From positions 62,001 to 126,000 of the forward strand of contig JANTQA010000075.1 of NCBI GenBank assembly GCA_027625915.1: DNA of 64,000 bases, written 5' to 3'. Each line of letters opens with the position of its first letter. The first letter of the stretch is position 1. The translations under genes were made by a program, and so were the position numbers. The notes beneath the pieces were generated by a model that saw only the letters and a program-made list of their open reading frames with translations, was not told where the DNA came from and did no database searches. Below, piece after piece: positions 48,885 to 59,009 of this stretch. This DNA comes from Anaeramoeba flamelloides. Taxonomy: Eukaryota; Metamonada; Anaeramoebidae.

Positions 48885-49045
48885 AATGTAGGTGTGTTGT
48901 TATGATGTTGGAGGTGTTTTTATACCAATTATGTTGGTTAATGGTAAGTTTTTTTTGGTTAGGTGTGTTTTTATGGTATGTTGGTAGGTTAAAGGTAAGT
49001 TGAGGTGAGTTAGATTGTTCTGAGTGATTTTTATGGTATGTTAGG
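48885..49045. repeat. G/T-rich degenerate tandem repeat
   Basis: Two to three loose units of about 60 bp sharing ggtgtgtttttatggtatgt and gttggttaatggtaagtt-like stretches. The plus strand has very few C. No coding potential. Confidence 0.6.
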
Positions 49046-49324
49046 AGTAGGCTTAATTACTTTACAAAGATATTTCAAAAAACTAATTTTTAGCAAGAAT
49101 CGAACTATTTCCTTGTGTTTTTAGTTAATTTTAATATAGAAATTAATCATTATTTTCTTCACTTTTCTACATAAAAACCTGCTCATTATTTGAAGCCCTT
49201 AAATCGATAAATTGTGTTCATATATATATTTCTAATCGTTAATTACCAAACATAAATAATAAATTACATTTACATAGCTATTTTGAAAATTTTCGAGTAT
49301 TTTCGATTTTCAAGTATTTTCCAT

Positions 49325-50184
49325 TGTGAAAAAAATTTGGGTCATTAAAAAAAATTGGGAAAGTCAAAAATTTGTTTTCGTTTTTTAAATAATAAATATT
49401 AGCAAAATGATTTTTGATCAAAGTAAAATTTTATGAACAAATCTTACATTTAAGAAAAACTAAAGTCACTATCAATAATAATTTTCACAAGTAAAATTTT
49501 AAATTGTTGAATTTTAACCTTTTGGAATTACTGTGGAACTCCAAAAATACAAAAATTTATTTTTAATTATTAACTTTACTAAAAATAAGAGAAATATTTA
49601 ATAGGAAATATTAAAATCTATTAATTCAATAAGATATTTATCATTGTTAATGAACCCAAATTTATCACGTTTAATCTTAAATAACCTTTTAAATTAAATT
49701 GAATAATAAAATCTTCCAAAAAAGCAATTTTTTCGAAAGAGGTTGTTTTCCACTAATGTTTACAATCAAAACTTCAAAATAACGAAATATCAAGATTTCA
49801 GAAACCATTTAATTTCTTAAAATCCCCATAGACAAACCTTAATTTAAAACGGTTATTAATTTTTGGTCTTCCCAAACAATGATTAACTTGATCTTCTAAT
49901 GTAATCTAATAAAAAAAAAAATCAACTTTTTCGTAAAGTTTACAATTAAATGTAAAATTTTTGTTTTTTAGGTTCCACAGTAATTCCAAAAGGTTAAAAT
50001 GCAACAATTTAATTTTACTTCTGAAAATTATTATTGATAGTGATTCTGGTTTTTTTTAAATGTAAAATTTGTTCATAAAATTTTACTTTGATCAAAAATC
50101 ATTTTGCGAATATTTATTATTTAAAAAACGAAAACAAATTTTTGACTAACCCAATTTTTTTAATAACCCAAATTTTTTTCACAA
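49325..50184. repeat. Foldback element Q with about 215-bp arms
   Basis: 49325-49540 pairs with 49970-50184 over its whole length (tgtgaaaaaaatttgggt, ttttgatcaaagtaaaattt, ccttttggaattactgtgga and their inverses) with few mismatches. About 430 bp of loop sequence without a recognisable gene. Probably a foldback transposon; it would form a strong cruciform or a double-stranded RNA when transcribed. Confidence 0.88.
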
Positions 50185-51542
50185 AGGTTTGGAAATTTTT
50201 TGATAGTGCCAAAAGATCTATTTGAAAGAAAGCTTTTCAGAAATGTAAATGCTCACCAATTCAGAATAATAGTGTCGGAGTTATTTAATAAGATTTTCCA
50301 AAAAACAATTCCAGGCCATTTTCAAAAAAAAAAAAAAAAAAAAAAAAAAGAAGCAAACGAACCTATTGAAACGAAATAAATAATAAAGCTTGAGTGATCT
50401 TGCACTCAAAAGAAACATGAAAAAACATTCTGCAACGAGGTCAAAATAATTTACTCCAAAACATCCAATATTTTGATAATTAGGGCTGCCATAAAAACAA
50501 AATAGTGTCAATGTAATTACGGTTAAGAGGAAATTATAAAAAGAAATAGAGACTGCTCTTGACTTTGTTTATTAAAATTATGAAGATGATAGTTGGAGTT
50601 AAGCAAAGGGAAAATGATTAAGAAAAAAAAGTTTAGTATTCAAAAACAAAAAATTTTTTATTTAGTTACTTTAATTGGTTGGTAATTTCTTCTTTTGAAA
50701 TAATAGATTGTTGAAACTAACCCATACAATATTCCAAATATTGTAAATATCCAATACACATCAAACATTCAAAAAAATAAAAAGTAATTTTTCGAAAATG
50801 TTTATTTTTGGAAAATTTATTCTAAAATGTTCGAAAAACAAAGGATTTCGAAAAAAGTACTTTCTCTCTATTTTTTGTTAAAATACCATTTTACCGTGTG
50901 TTTAAATTGTTTTTTACAATTTATTTTTATTTTTCAAAATCCAAGCTTTGTGAGTGTCAGAATTTCAGTTTTGACTTAAATTTCATTTTCTTCCCACAGA
51001 AGAGAAATTTCATTGATTCAATATGGATCTATTTAGTTGAAAAACTGAATCTAATTTTTCAAAAGGGGAAAAGTATTAAATTGATTTTAAAGATTATCTA
51101 AAAAAAGGCCACTATTGACTTCATATGGGATTAAAAAATCTCTGAAATGGATTCTTTATTTCATGATATCCAGAAGAAAGATCAAATTTCAAAAATCTCG
51201 GAATTGGAAATTTTGATGATCAGTTTCTTCATTGCCAGCCTTTTTAGCAAAAACCACAACCCAAATATGTTTTTTCTAAGTCAATTTTTTCCAAGGAAGT
51301 GATAGATTGGAATAAAACACTTCAATTAGAACTATCATGGTTGGGTTGTGTACATTGAATTTATTGAAATGCAAATTTTTCTTTGTCATTGTAAAAATAA
51401 TTTAAAATGAAAAGGGGAAAAGTTAGAAGTGATTTATTTTTTATTTGCCATTCATTTTCATTGATTTTTTTTATTTTTTTTATTTTTTTTATTTTTTTAT
51501 TTTTTTCTTATTGTTATTTTCTTTTTATGGAATAAAAATAAT

Positions 51543-51656
51543 ACACAAGACGCTACATTAAATCCCAAACCAATTGACAATAAACAATTTCAAAGAACTG
51601 TAGCAGAACGCTGTGTTAAAAAGTTTTCAAAACTGCAACCCAAAATTCCCATTTAA
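51543..51656 (+). pseudogene. Coding-like fragment, unknown protein
   Basis: The frame reads TQDATLNPKPIDNK, then FQRTVAERCVKKFSKLQP and a TAA. Sequence complexity and base composition differ sharply from the flanks, so it is probably an exon or a relic. No ATG. Family not recognised. Confidence 0.35.
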
Positions 51657-51986
51657 TTACAAAACAAAAACAATCAAATGATCCACAACAAAAAAAAGTC
51701 CAGAATAGAATCACAAGTCTCTACATTATATTCCACTAATTACTTGCACGTACCAGCAAAAAACATAACTTCCAATATTATTAGCATGGAAGTGTACATT
51801 TATTATTAAAATATAAAAAAATACTTGGTTTTCGTGCTAATACTATTCTCTAATTTAATAAAAAAATCTTACAAGGCGGTTCTTTTCCTTTTTTTTTATA
51901 AATAAACTTTTCTTTTTTTTACTTATTTTTTCATATTTTTATTTTAAAGAGATACTTTTTGATCGAACAAGTAAAAAAAATTATCA

Positions 51987-52253
51987 ATGTGTTCTTATCT
52001 ACAAAAAAAAAACACTTTTTTGTTAAAAACGATGAAATTAAATTTCGTCAATTTCGCTTTAAAAAGAAAAAACAATTTCAATTTCATTTTTTTGAGGTTG
52101 CTAAAAATTAGCTGCGCGGAAAAAATGACAAAAGGATTTAAAAATTCAAAAAAATTGAAATTTTGTGAAAATGATAAAAAATCTGAAAAATTTTGCATTT
52201 TAGGTTTCTCGTTAATTGAAAAAGATAAAGTGTCTCAAACTGTGATGTTTTAA
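51987..52253 (+). CDS. Hypothetical ORF, 88 aa, doubtful
   Basis: ATG-led frame rich in Lys, Phe and Asn ending KDKVSQTVMF. Nothing recognisable. The antisense frame is equally open. Kept only because the last third has normal complexity. Confidence 0.2.
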   Translation: MCSYLQKKNTFLLKTMKLNFVNFALKRKNNFNFIFLRLLKISCAEKMTKGFKNSKKLKFCENDKKSEKFCILGFSLIEKDKVSQTVMF

Positions 52254-52863
52254 CCCACGTTACCCCCGAAATGGCCTTTTTTTAGATAGTCCTTAAAGAA
52301 TACTAAAAGTGTATTTAAGCATCCATTAAATTGGTCTGGGTTGGGTTCTTAATAGAATTGTCATGAAAAATATTTATTGAGAAAAAGTTACAAAGTTTGC
52401 AAATTGAAAATTCTCCACAGTCTTATTTACTTCTCGAACCTTTTATTGCTTTAAAAAGTTATAAAAAGATGTTTCAATGAGAAGTGTTTTATGTTTACGT
52501 TTAAGGGGTATAAAAATGGGTTATTTCTTCTTATGTACAAATTAATTTGTAAAAATTTGATTAAAATATTAATTAAGGGACAACTCAGTTGAGACATTAT
52601 AAATTATTGTAAATGAATTCTTGATAAAATCCTAATGTACAGATTACCATGACCATTTTTTGTTGTGTATTTATAGAATTCCAATAATACTAATTTTTAC
52701 AAAGTGCATGATTTCAAAATTGACACTTAATTTCCACATTTAATTCTTGTTAAACTTTTTTATTTTTTTTTTTACTTTTCATTGTTTTTTGATAAAAAAA
52801 AAAACAATAAAACAATCAATCTTTTTTGGTTTTTATATTACTAATCTTGTTAACAAATAAAAG

Positions 52864-53797
52864 GTGATCGAAAATTCAGAATTGAAAATAAAAACACTTG
52901 AAAAAATAACTTGCAATGATCAGTTTCTTACTGAATTATATTTAAATGATGAAGCTTTGGGAAATAAAGGAACGAAATCTTTAACAAAATCACTCAAAAC
53001 CAACCATAAACTAACCCAATTGATTCTTTCTATGAATAGAATTGGATACGAAGCAATCAAATACCTAAGTGAAGCTCTCAAAGCAAACAAATTTATTACG
53101 GAACTTTGATCTTGTTTATAATCAAATTGTACACTGGGAAGTAAAAAATATTTGAAGAAATTATTACTAAATAATGCCAACCAACCAAGGACTTACCAAA
53201 CTGAACATACCCAACAACCAAATACAGCCAATTTATACAACTTGTGAATTTTTCTTTCGTTGTCAGTTATTACCTGAAAGAAAATATATTTTAAAGCTTT
53301 TTTTTTTTTTTCAAAATTGTGTTCAAAAAGAAAAATGTTTAACACAATTATTTTCTTTCAAGTTATGTTTCACTGTGAAAAAAAAATTGAAAAGTGGAAT
53401 AAATTGGCTGTAGGTGCTTGAAGTGAAGAAATGCAATCAATCAATGAAGTAATCAAAAATTATAACGCTATGTTGAAACTAGATCTTTACGGCAATCACA
53501 TAGCAATAGGGAATGAATCAACACAACACATAATCTGTGAACCACTAAAGGACAACAATACTCTTCTGAGTTTAGATCTTTCTGAGAACCAAATCGGAGA
53601 ATTTGGAACAAAATTGGTGAGTCAAGAATTAATTGTCAATCATACACATAATGCAATAAGGATCTTTCTGAGAACGATATCAATTAAGGAGGAACGCATC
53701 CTTTGTCTCTCATTCCACAAAGTACAATCAATCTGCAACTCAACTAAATCTCACCTATAGTGCAATTGGTAATGAAGGAATGAAATTTTATTCAAGG
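52864..53797 (+). pseudogene. Leucine-rich repeat protein relic (RNH1/NLRC type)
   Basis: Units with the ribonuclease-inhibitor LRR pattern lie in several frames. First comes LTELYLNDEALGNKGTKSL, then LTQLILSMNRIGYEAIKYL. At 53431 onward follow MLKLDLYGNHIAIGNES and LLSLDLSENQIGEFGTKLV. A further unit reads TQLNLTYSAIGNEGMKFY up to 53797, where mobile DNA begins. A T-rich stretch at about 53245-53415 interrupts it, either an intron or an insertion. In intact genes such repeats bind proteins or ligands, for instance in NLR-type receptors. Another unit, DLSENHIS, reappears at about 55510-55540 beyond the insertions. Confidence 0.72.
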
Positions 53798-53872
53798 GAC
53801 TACCATTTTTCTATTTAATTTTTACAAATTCGAAAAAAAAATCATCCTCCTTAAATTTCAATTTTCTCTTAA

Positions 53873-54791
53873 GGGACTAGTCTCTATTAAATTTTTTTTT
53901 TTGACCAATAACTAAATAAGGAATCCTAATCAAGAAATATGTTTAGAATTGAAAATAGACAGGTTTTTTCAATGTTAGAACTTTTAATTCTTGTTTTTTT
54001 TAAAATTTTACAATTCTGTCAAAAAAAGTGACTTTTAAAAGTTTTTTTTTGAAAAAATATCTTTAATGGATGAGAATTTTTTGTTTAATTTTGGATTTAA
54101 TTATTTTCTTAAAATTAATATTTATTCTCATTTTGAAAAAACGAAAAAATAATTTAAAACAGTGAATATTTTCTCCTTCACTTCTATTCATCCAACTTGA
54201 CTCTATTAAGAACTCAATTTGTTTTATCACTAATTACTTCTTAAAGAAATAGTTCTTTTTTTTTCTTTTATTTTTTTTTGACTCTGACAAAAACTTTTGG
54301 GATGGTAATTTGGGAACACTTAAAAAAACTTCAAATTCAACAAAAACAAAAGAATGTAAACTGAAAAAGTAGATTAATGAAAAAAAAAGAATGTTACAAG
54401 AAAAGAAAGAAAATCTTTAATTAAGAGCAAAGCATATATTGTATATTTTTTTCGAATCAAACTGTTTTTCATGCAAATCCAAAAAAACCCTTTCAGGTTT
54501 ATTTTTCAAACTATTTTTTTGTAGGTCTTACATAAACATAACAAGGTTTTGCTTTCTTGCTCATATTTTTTTTTTATTTTTTGTATTTTTGCAAAAAGTT
54601 GAAAAAAAGCAACTTTCAAAAAAGTGAAAAAAAGGAAAAATTTTTTATTTCTATAAAAACAATAACTAAATTTAATGAATGTCATTTAGCAAGATTTCAT
54701 TACTATACTAAGAAGTTTTTCAATTTGATTTCAAATCTAAACAATTGGCAAAAAAAATTCTAAATCTCTATTAAATTTACCTAAAAAAATT
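53873..54791. mobile_element. TTAA-type element T1, copy 2, right end lost
   Basis: TTAA at 53869-53872, then GGGACTAGTCTCTATTAA, and collinear with 25606-26530 nearly to the end. The right terminal repeat is missing and repeat J follows directly. Inserted between LRR fragments. Confidence 0.85.
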
Positions 54792-54940
54792 ATTTACTAA
54801 GGAATCAATAAAAAATTACACTGAATTATTATTGTTTTTTTTTTAAATTTTAATTTTAATTCTTAAAAGTTATTACCAAGGGTAAGTAAATTAAGATATT
54901 ATATATATCATAAAAATCTAGGGTGATGACACCACCCTTA
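54789..54940. repeat. Repeat J, copy 2
   Basis: About 140 bp nearly identical to 48352-48497, joined to the cut end of element T1. Confidence 0.75.
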
Positions 54941-55004
54941 AAAGGTGTTCAATTGAGAAAATAAAACAAGTCATTTATTCTGAAAATTTATTTTTTGAAA
55001 CATT

Positions 55005-55261
55005 TGTAAAAACTTTCCATTATGAGTCCAATACATTTGGATTCTTCAAAATGGTCATTGAGTTTGTTCGAAGTCATTTATGAAATGAAATTAATCGGAC
55101 TCATATAGGAACATATTTTTAAAATTACTTTTTAATAATTTTTTTCCAAGCAAATTTTTATTCATTTTCAGAAAAGAAAAATATTCTTAAATGTTTGAGA
55201 AAATTGAGTTTGAAGATCAATCATTATTTCTTCAAATTTTAAAAATTAAAACAGAAAAATT
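55005..55261 (-). mobile_element. Element G, copy 2 (reverse)
   Basis: tatgagtccaatacattt and cggactcatataggaacata form the inner hairpin also seen at 34493-34594. The part to 55260 matches 34335-34470 in reverse. Confidence 0.6.
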
Positions 55262-55460
55262 CAATCAGTTCTAATTTTAAGGCACAAACCCCAATGAAGA
55301 AATAAGGTACAAAAAAATCTCAAATTTAACGCACATATTTTGAATTCTACTAAAATCATTTGAGAAAATCAGTTTAGATTGAGAATGTGCCTCAAATTTG
55401 AGATTTTTTTTATACCTTATTTCTCCTTCAAAGTTTGTGCCTTAAAATTAGAACTGACTG
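55262..55460. mobile_element. MITE family B copy 2
   Basis: About 199 bp, left end CAATCAGTTCTAATTTTAAG, right end AAAATTAGAACTGACTG followed by TA. The second known copy of family B in this window. Confidence 0.88.
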
Positions 55461-55569
55461 TAGTAAACCCTTAATTGATGTATTAATTGACAATACAAAG
55501 CATATAGGAATAAAGATCTTTCTGAGAACCATATCAGCAGATATCTAAAATTATCAAATAATTATAATA

Positions 55570-56697
55570 ATGAAAATTCTGATTTTGGATGAGAAAAGTG
55601 CAACAATTCAAATTTAAGAGAAAATAATTGAAGAGATTCTAAAAGAATTTGTCGTTGAAAAAATCACAAATAATGAATTAAATTTGTTTGAAGAAATTTA
55701 TAAAAAAATATATTCAGATTTTGATTCGGCATTTAAAAAAAAAAATCAAAAACTGATTTTAAGAAAGGAACTTTACTGTTGAGAGAAAAATGTTGGACAC
55801 AGAAAAATGGTTGGACACCTTTTTTAATTGGGAACATTACTGAAATTGAAAATCAAATCCTATTGATAACTATGTGAATTTTATATAAATCCAGATTTAA
55901 AGGGGTTAAAAGTTCATTTATCTGTGGTTTGCGTAGAATACTCATTTGAAGGGTTGATAACTAAAAGTAGATCAAGCTATTTTAACAAAAATCCAAGTTC
56001 TAGTAAAGTTTACTATTAATTCTGAAAATGGTCATTTTTAAACTTGCTTTAGGGTATCAGAGATAAGGTTTTGAAAAAGTAGAATTACATTAATGCTTAT
56101 TCTAATAAGTAGATTATTGTTATTTTCTTTAATTATTTCACAAACGATTGAAATTAAAAATCATTTTCAGTAATGTTTCCAATTAAAAATACTGTCCAAC
56201 TATTTTTCTATGTCCAACATTTTTCTCTCAACAGTTATTTGAAAATGTAATTTTAGCAACTCTATTAAAGAATTTTAATAATAAAACAGCTTTATATTTT
56301 GAAAATAATTTTGCCTCAAAAAGTAGCTCAATCGGAAATTGCCATACTTTTCTCCTCCTTCCAAAAAACAATTAATAAATAATAAAAAATAAAAAAATTC
56401 AATTCAATCAACTCTACTTACTCTCTTTATAAAAAGTAAAATAATTTTTTTATTTCAAAAAATAGGTAGAAATTCATCTTCTTTACCATATAATGATGTT
56501 TTAGAAATTATACAAAAAAAAAACGAATATAGATTAATAATAAAACCAAATAAATTAACAAGACATGATGGCATTTTATTAGTACTACCAAAAATAACTA
56601 CCAAAGAAAAAGATAATCGAGAACAGGATACCATAAAACAAGTACAAGAACAACAAAAAGAAAATAAACAAGAAGAAAAACAAAAAACTCAAAAGTA
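55570..56697 (+). pseudogene. Coding-like remains of an unknown gene, split by an element
   Basis: From ATG at 55570 the sequence reads MKILILDEKSATIQI and, after a stop, EKIIEEILKEFVVEKI then ELNLFEEIYKKIYSDFDSAF. Beyond the insertion at 55774-56235 it reads TLLFENVILATLLKNFNN, then KTALYFENNFASKSSSIGN. After an AT-rich gap with an intron-like look it continues NSSSLPYNDVLEIIQKKNEY and RHDGILLVLPKITTKEKDNR, then a Lys/Gln/Glu-rich tail to TAA at 56697. These stretches have protein-like complexity but I recognise no family. They could be the end of the LRR gene upstream. At 56776-56822 a further frame encodes a membrane-like FLIGIIIMLIIRLINL. Confidence 0.45.
55774..56235. mobile_element. Tc1-like non-autonomous element I
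   Basis: Terminal inverted repeats CTGTTGAGAGAAAAATGTTG (left) and their complement on the right, about 26 bp (tgttggacac against gtccaaca). Flanks contain TTA on both sides. No transposase. It interrupts coding-like sequence. Confidence 0.85.
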
Positions 56698-56875
56698 AAT
56701 TGAAAAAAAAATCAAAAGAAAAAGAAAACGAAAATCAATAGAAAAAGAAAAAGAAGCTTTTATAGCAAGATGATTTCTTATTGGAATAATTATTATGCTA
56801 ATTATAAGACTTATCAACCTATAAATCAATGAAAAATTTGAAATAATTCAAATCGTAAAAATATTGGTTTATATC

Positions 56876-57135
56876 TGTCCCTTTTACTCCAAAAAGGACA
56901 ATATTAGTCGTATTGTCGTTTTTACCTCATTTTTTAAAAAAAAATTAATAAATTGAGTAAAGTGTCTTTAAAATGACACTCTATGGTTGATAAGTAAGTT
57001 ATTTTCTCACATTTTTCAATATGTTCTCTTTTACAAAATAAAAAAATATAAATATTAGCCATATTTTCCCTCGTCTTGAACTTTGTGAAAATATGTGTTG
57101 TATTGTTCCTTGGCCTTTAGCCTTCGAAACAATAC
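56876..57135. other. Cluster of three hairpins
   Basis: 56876-56900 (tgtcccttttactccaaaa, then aggaca). 56961-56980 (agtgtctttaaaatgacact). 57100-57135 (gtattgttcc ... gaaacaatac with inner ggcctttagcc). The last has an 8-bp perfect outer stem plus a GC-rich inner stem, unusual in such AT-rich DNA. Confidence 0.6.
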
Positions 57136-57591
57136 ATAAATATTTAAATTTTTGAGTTTGTAATCGGGAAAATATTGAAAAATAAAAAAGTGATAACCCA
57201 TACTTATATTGATTTTAAATTATTATTTAGAAATCATTTAGGTAAATCAAATTATCCAAAATTTTGAGAAAGTTTTGAAGAATAGGAAGGAAAAGAAGAT
57301 TGTAAAAGATGTTTACAACTTGTTTTCTGTATTCCAACAATTACTAAACCAATAAAAAATATCATAAATAATAACAATAATAATTGATAGGAAAAAAATA
57401 TGAGTAAGATCAATATAATTCAGTAATTCATTTCAAATACTATGAACCAATTTGTCATATTAATGTAGATATTATGATTATAACTTTGTATAATTGAGAA
57501 TGTTTTTTTGGGAATGATCAATTATTACAAGATTTCTGATCAAGAATAATAAAAGTTGTTTAAAATATTAATACTGAAAAAATTTATAACA

Positions 57592-58108
57592 GTTATAAAT
57601 AATATTAAATGAGAATATGAATAAAAAAATTAAGATTGGAGGAGTATATGTTGAGTATAGGTTTATTTTTAGATTTATAATGAATATTTTTTTTAGTGTT
57701 AAGGATTATATTTGGGTAGAAAGTAGTTTTAGGTTTTCTTAATTAATTATGATTTATTAAATATTTTTTTATATTTTGTAAATAAATAAAATTAGTTAGT
57801 AGGTATTGTTTGTATAATGATTTTGTGTTTTGTTATTATGTTTTATGTTATGAGTTTGAAGTAATTATTTTATTTATTAATGATTTGTGTTTTGTTGTTT
57901 TTGATAAATGGAGTTAAAGTGTATGTTTATGTTTTATTATTGGTTGTAGAAATCAGATATTAATATTGAAGAAAGTGGTGGATATTTTTTTTGTTTGAGA
58001 ATTGTAGTTGGTTGGTGGGATTGTATGGTTTGTTTGATTGTTTAAATTAGTTGTGTGGATGTGTGTTGAATTATGAGGATTTTTGTTTTTTTTAGATTTA
58101 TTGGTAGT
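57592..58108. other. Nearly cytosine-free plus-strand block
   Basis: About 510 nt in which I count only two C on the plus strand (near 57738 and 57954), while G is frequent. The minus strand is therefore almost G-free. Flanking DNA has ordinary C content. Longer minus-strand frames here follow simply from the absence of TAG and TGA and are not genes. Confidence 0.85.
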
Positions 58109-58129
58109 CATGTTTTATTTTTTTGTTTC

Positions 58130-58173
58130 AGGCCATCTAAAGATGGCCTATCATTTCTACTAAAGTAGAAATG
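58130..58173. other. Two adjacent perfect hairpins followed by A/T-rich sequence
   Basis: 58130-58149 is AGGCCATCT-AA-AGATGGCCT. 58152-58173 is CATTTCTACT-AA-AGTAGAAATG. Both stems are perfect (9 and 10 bp), separated by two bases, and followed by a run of T from 58182. They lie exactly at the end of the C-free block. They could be an RNA 3' end, a terminator or part of a mobile element. Confidence 0.8.
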
Positions 58174-58255
58174 AAAATAAAATTTTTTTTTACATATAAA
58201 AAAAAAAAAAAATATTTTCAATGTGTGTTTTTTTATGTTGTAATTTTCTAGTTTG

Positions 58256-58933
58256 CTAGTTGTTTTGGTTATTTAAATTGATGCATTTATTAAGTAATTT
58301 GAAAAATTCTTTTATAGATTTATAATTGTTTATGGGGTATTCTTTGATCTCTTTTCCCTTTTCCATATAGAGTTTTTTGTAATAAAAGAGCCAATTAAAT
58401 TTGAACTTTCTCAAATAAGATGGAAAAGATAAATTCTTGATTAGATCTTTGAAATGATAAAAAATAGAATTAGCCAAGATTTGATATTCTTCGGCTTAAG
58501 TAAATTTTGTCTCTTTGTTATAGTCTTCTTCTTCTTTTCTTTTTAATAGGAATTGTCCTCCTCCTTCAAAAACAGCTTTCTCTTCTTTTTTGATTGCACA
58601 TCCAAAATCTATAATCAAGGGACGGTTTTCATCGTTTTTAATGATCAAAATATTTGTAACTCTAAGGTCACGATGAAAAATCCCCACATGATGTAAAGTC
58701 TTGACACTTTGAATTACATTCTTCCAAAATTGGAAATTAAATGTTGTTGAATCTATTGGTTTACCAACTGGAAGTAAATATAGAGTTCTCTTGTTGTAAT
58801 TAGAAAAAATCAATTTGATAAAATTATCCTTATATTGCTCATATGGTGTTGTATTTTGACAATAATCACTTATGTTTTTCAAAGTCTTTTTCTCTCTTTC
58901 AAAGTGATTTATTCGATGACAAACTTTTAACAC
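58256..58933 (-). pseudogene. Protein kinase-like domain of a Crinkler-type gene
   Basis: Minus strand. Motifs: a helix with VKTLHHVGIFHRDLRVTNIL (catalytic HRD loop with the following Asn, near 58690-58650) and LIIDFGCAI (metal-binding DFG, near 58618-58595). Upstream lies a small-lobe-like stretch, and downstream a 73-residue helical end (58477-58256) in the same strand. The N-lobe is abbreviated, as in kinase domains that end Crinkler (CRN)-type effectors. The nuclease-like domain lies immediately upstream. The gene is not one continuous frame here, which may mean introns or decay; I did not resolve which. Confidence 0.75.
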
Positions 58934-58938
58934 TAATT

Positions 58939-59009
58939 CATTTATTTCTTGTTCTTGTTCTTGTTCTTGTTCTTGTTCTTGTTCTTGTTCTTGTTCTTGT
59001 TCTTGTTCG
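58939..59009. repeat. Hexanucleotide microsatellite (ttgttc)n
   Basis: About eleven units of cttgtt, followed by related ttttcc and cttttc units to about 59055. It codes for a Lys-Asn run in the Crinkler-type gene on the minus strand. Confidence 0.95.

Noticed and set aside
57592-58120. Coding frames on the minus strand of the C-free block
   Set aside because: A strand without G lacks TAG and TGA, so long frames arise by chance. The peptides show no motif.
58152-58173. Hairpin CATTTCTACT-AA-AGTAGAAATG resembles the Cas12a CRISPR repeat stem
   Set aside because: It occurs once, without spacers or cas genes, in eukaryotic DNA. The likeness is short and coincidental.
57592-58173. Helitron with a 3' hairpin
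   Set aside because: No CTRR end, no A/T target signature and no Rep or helicase sequence.
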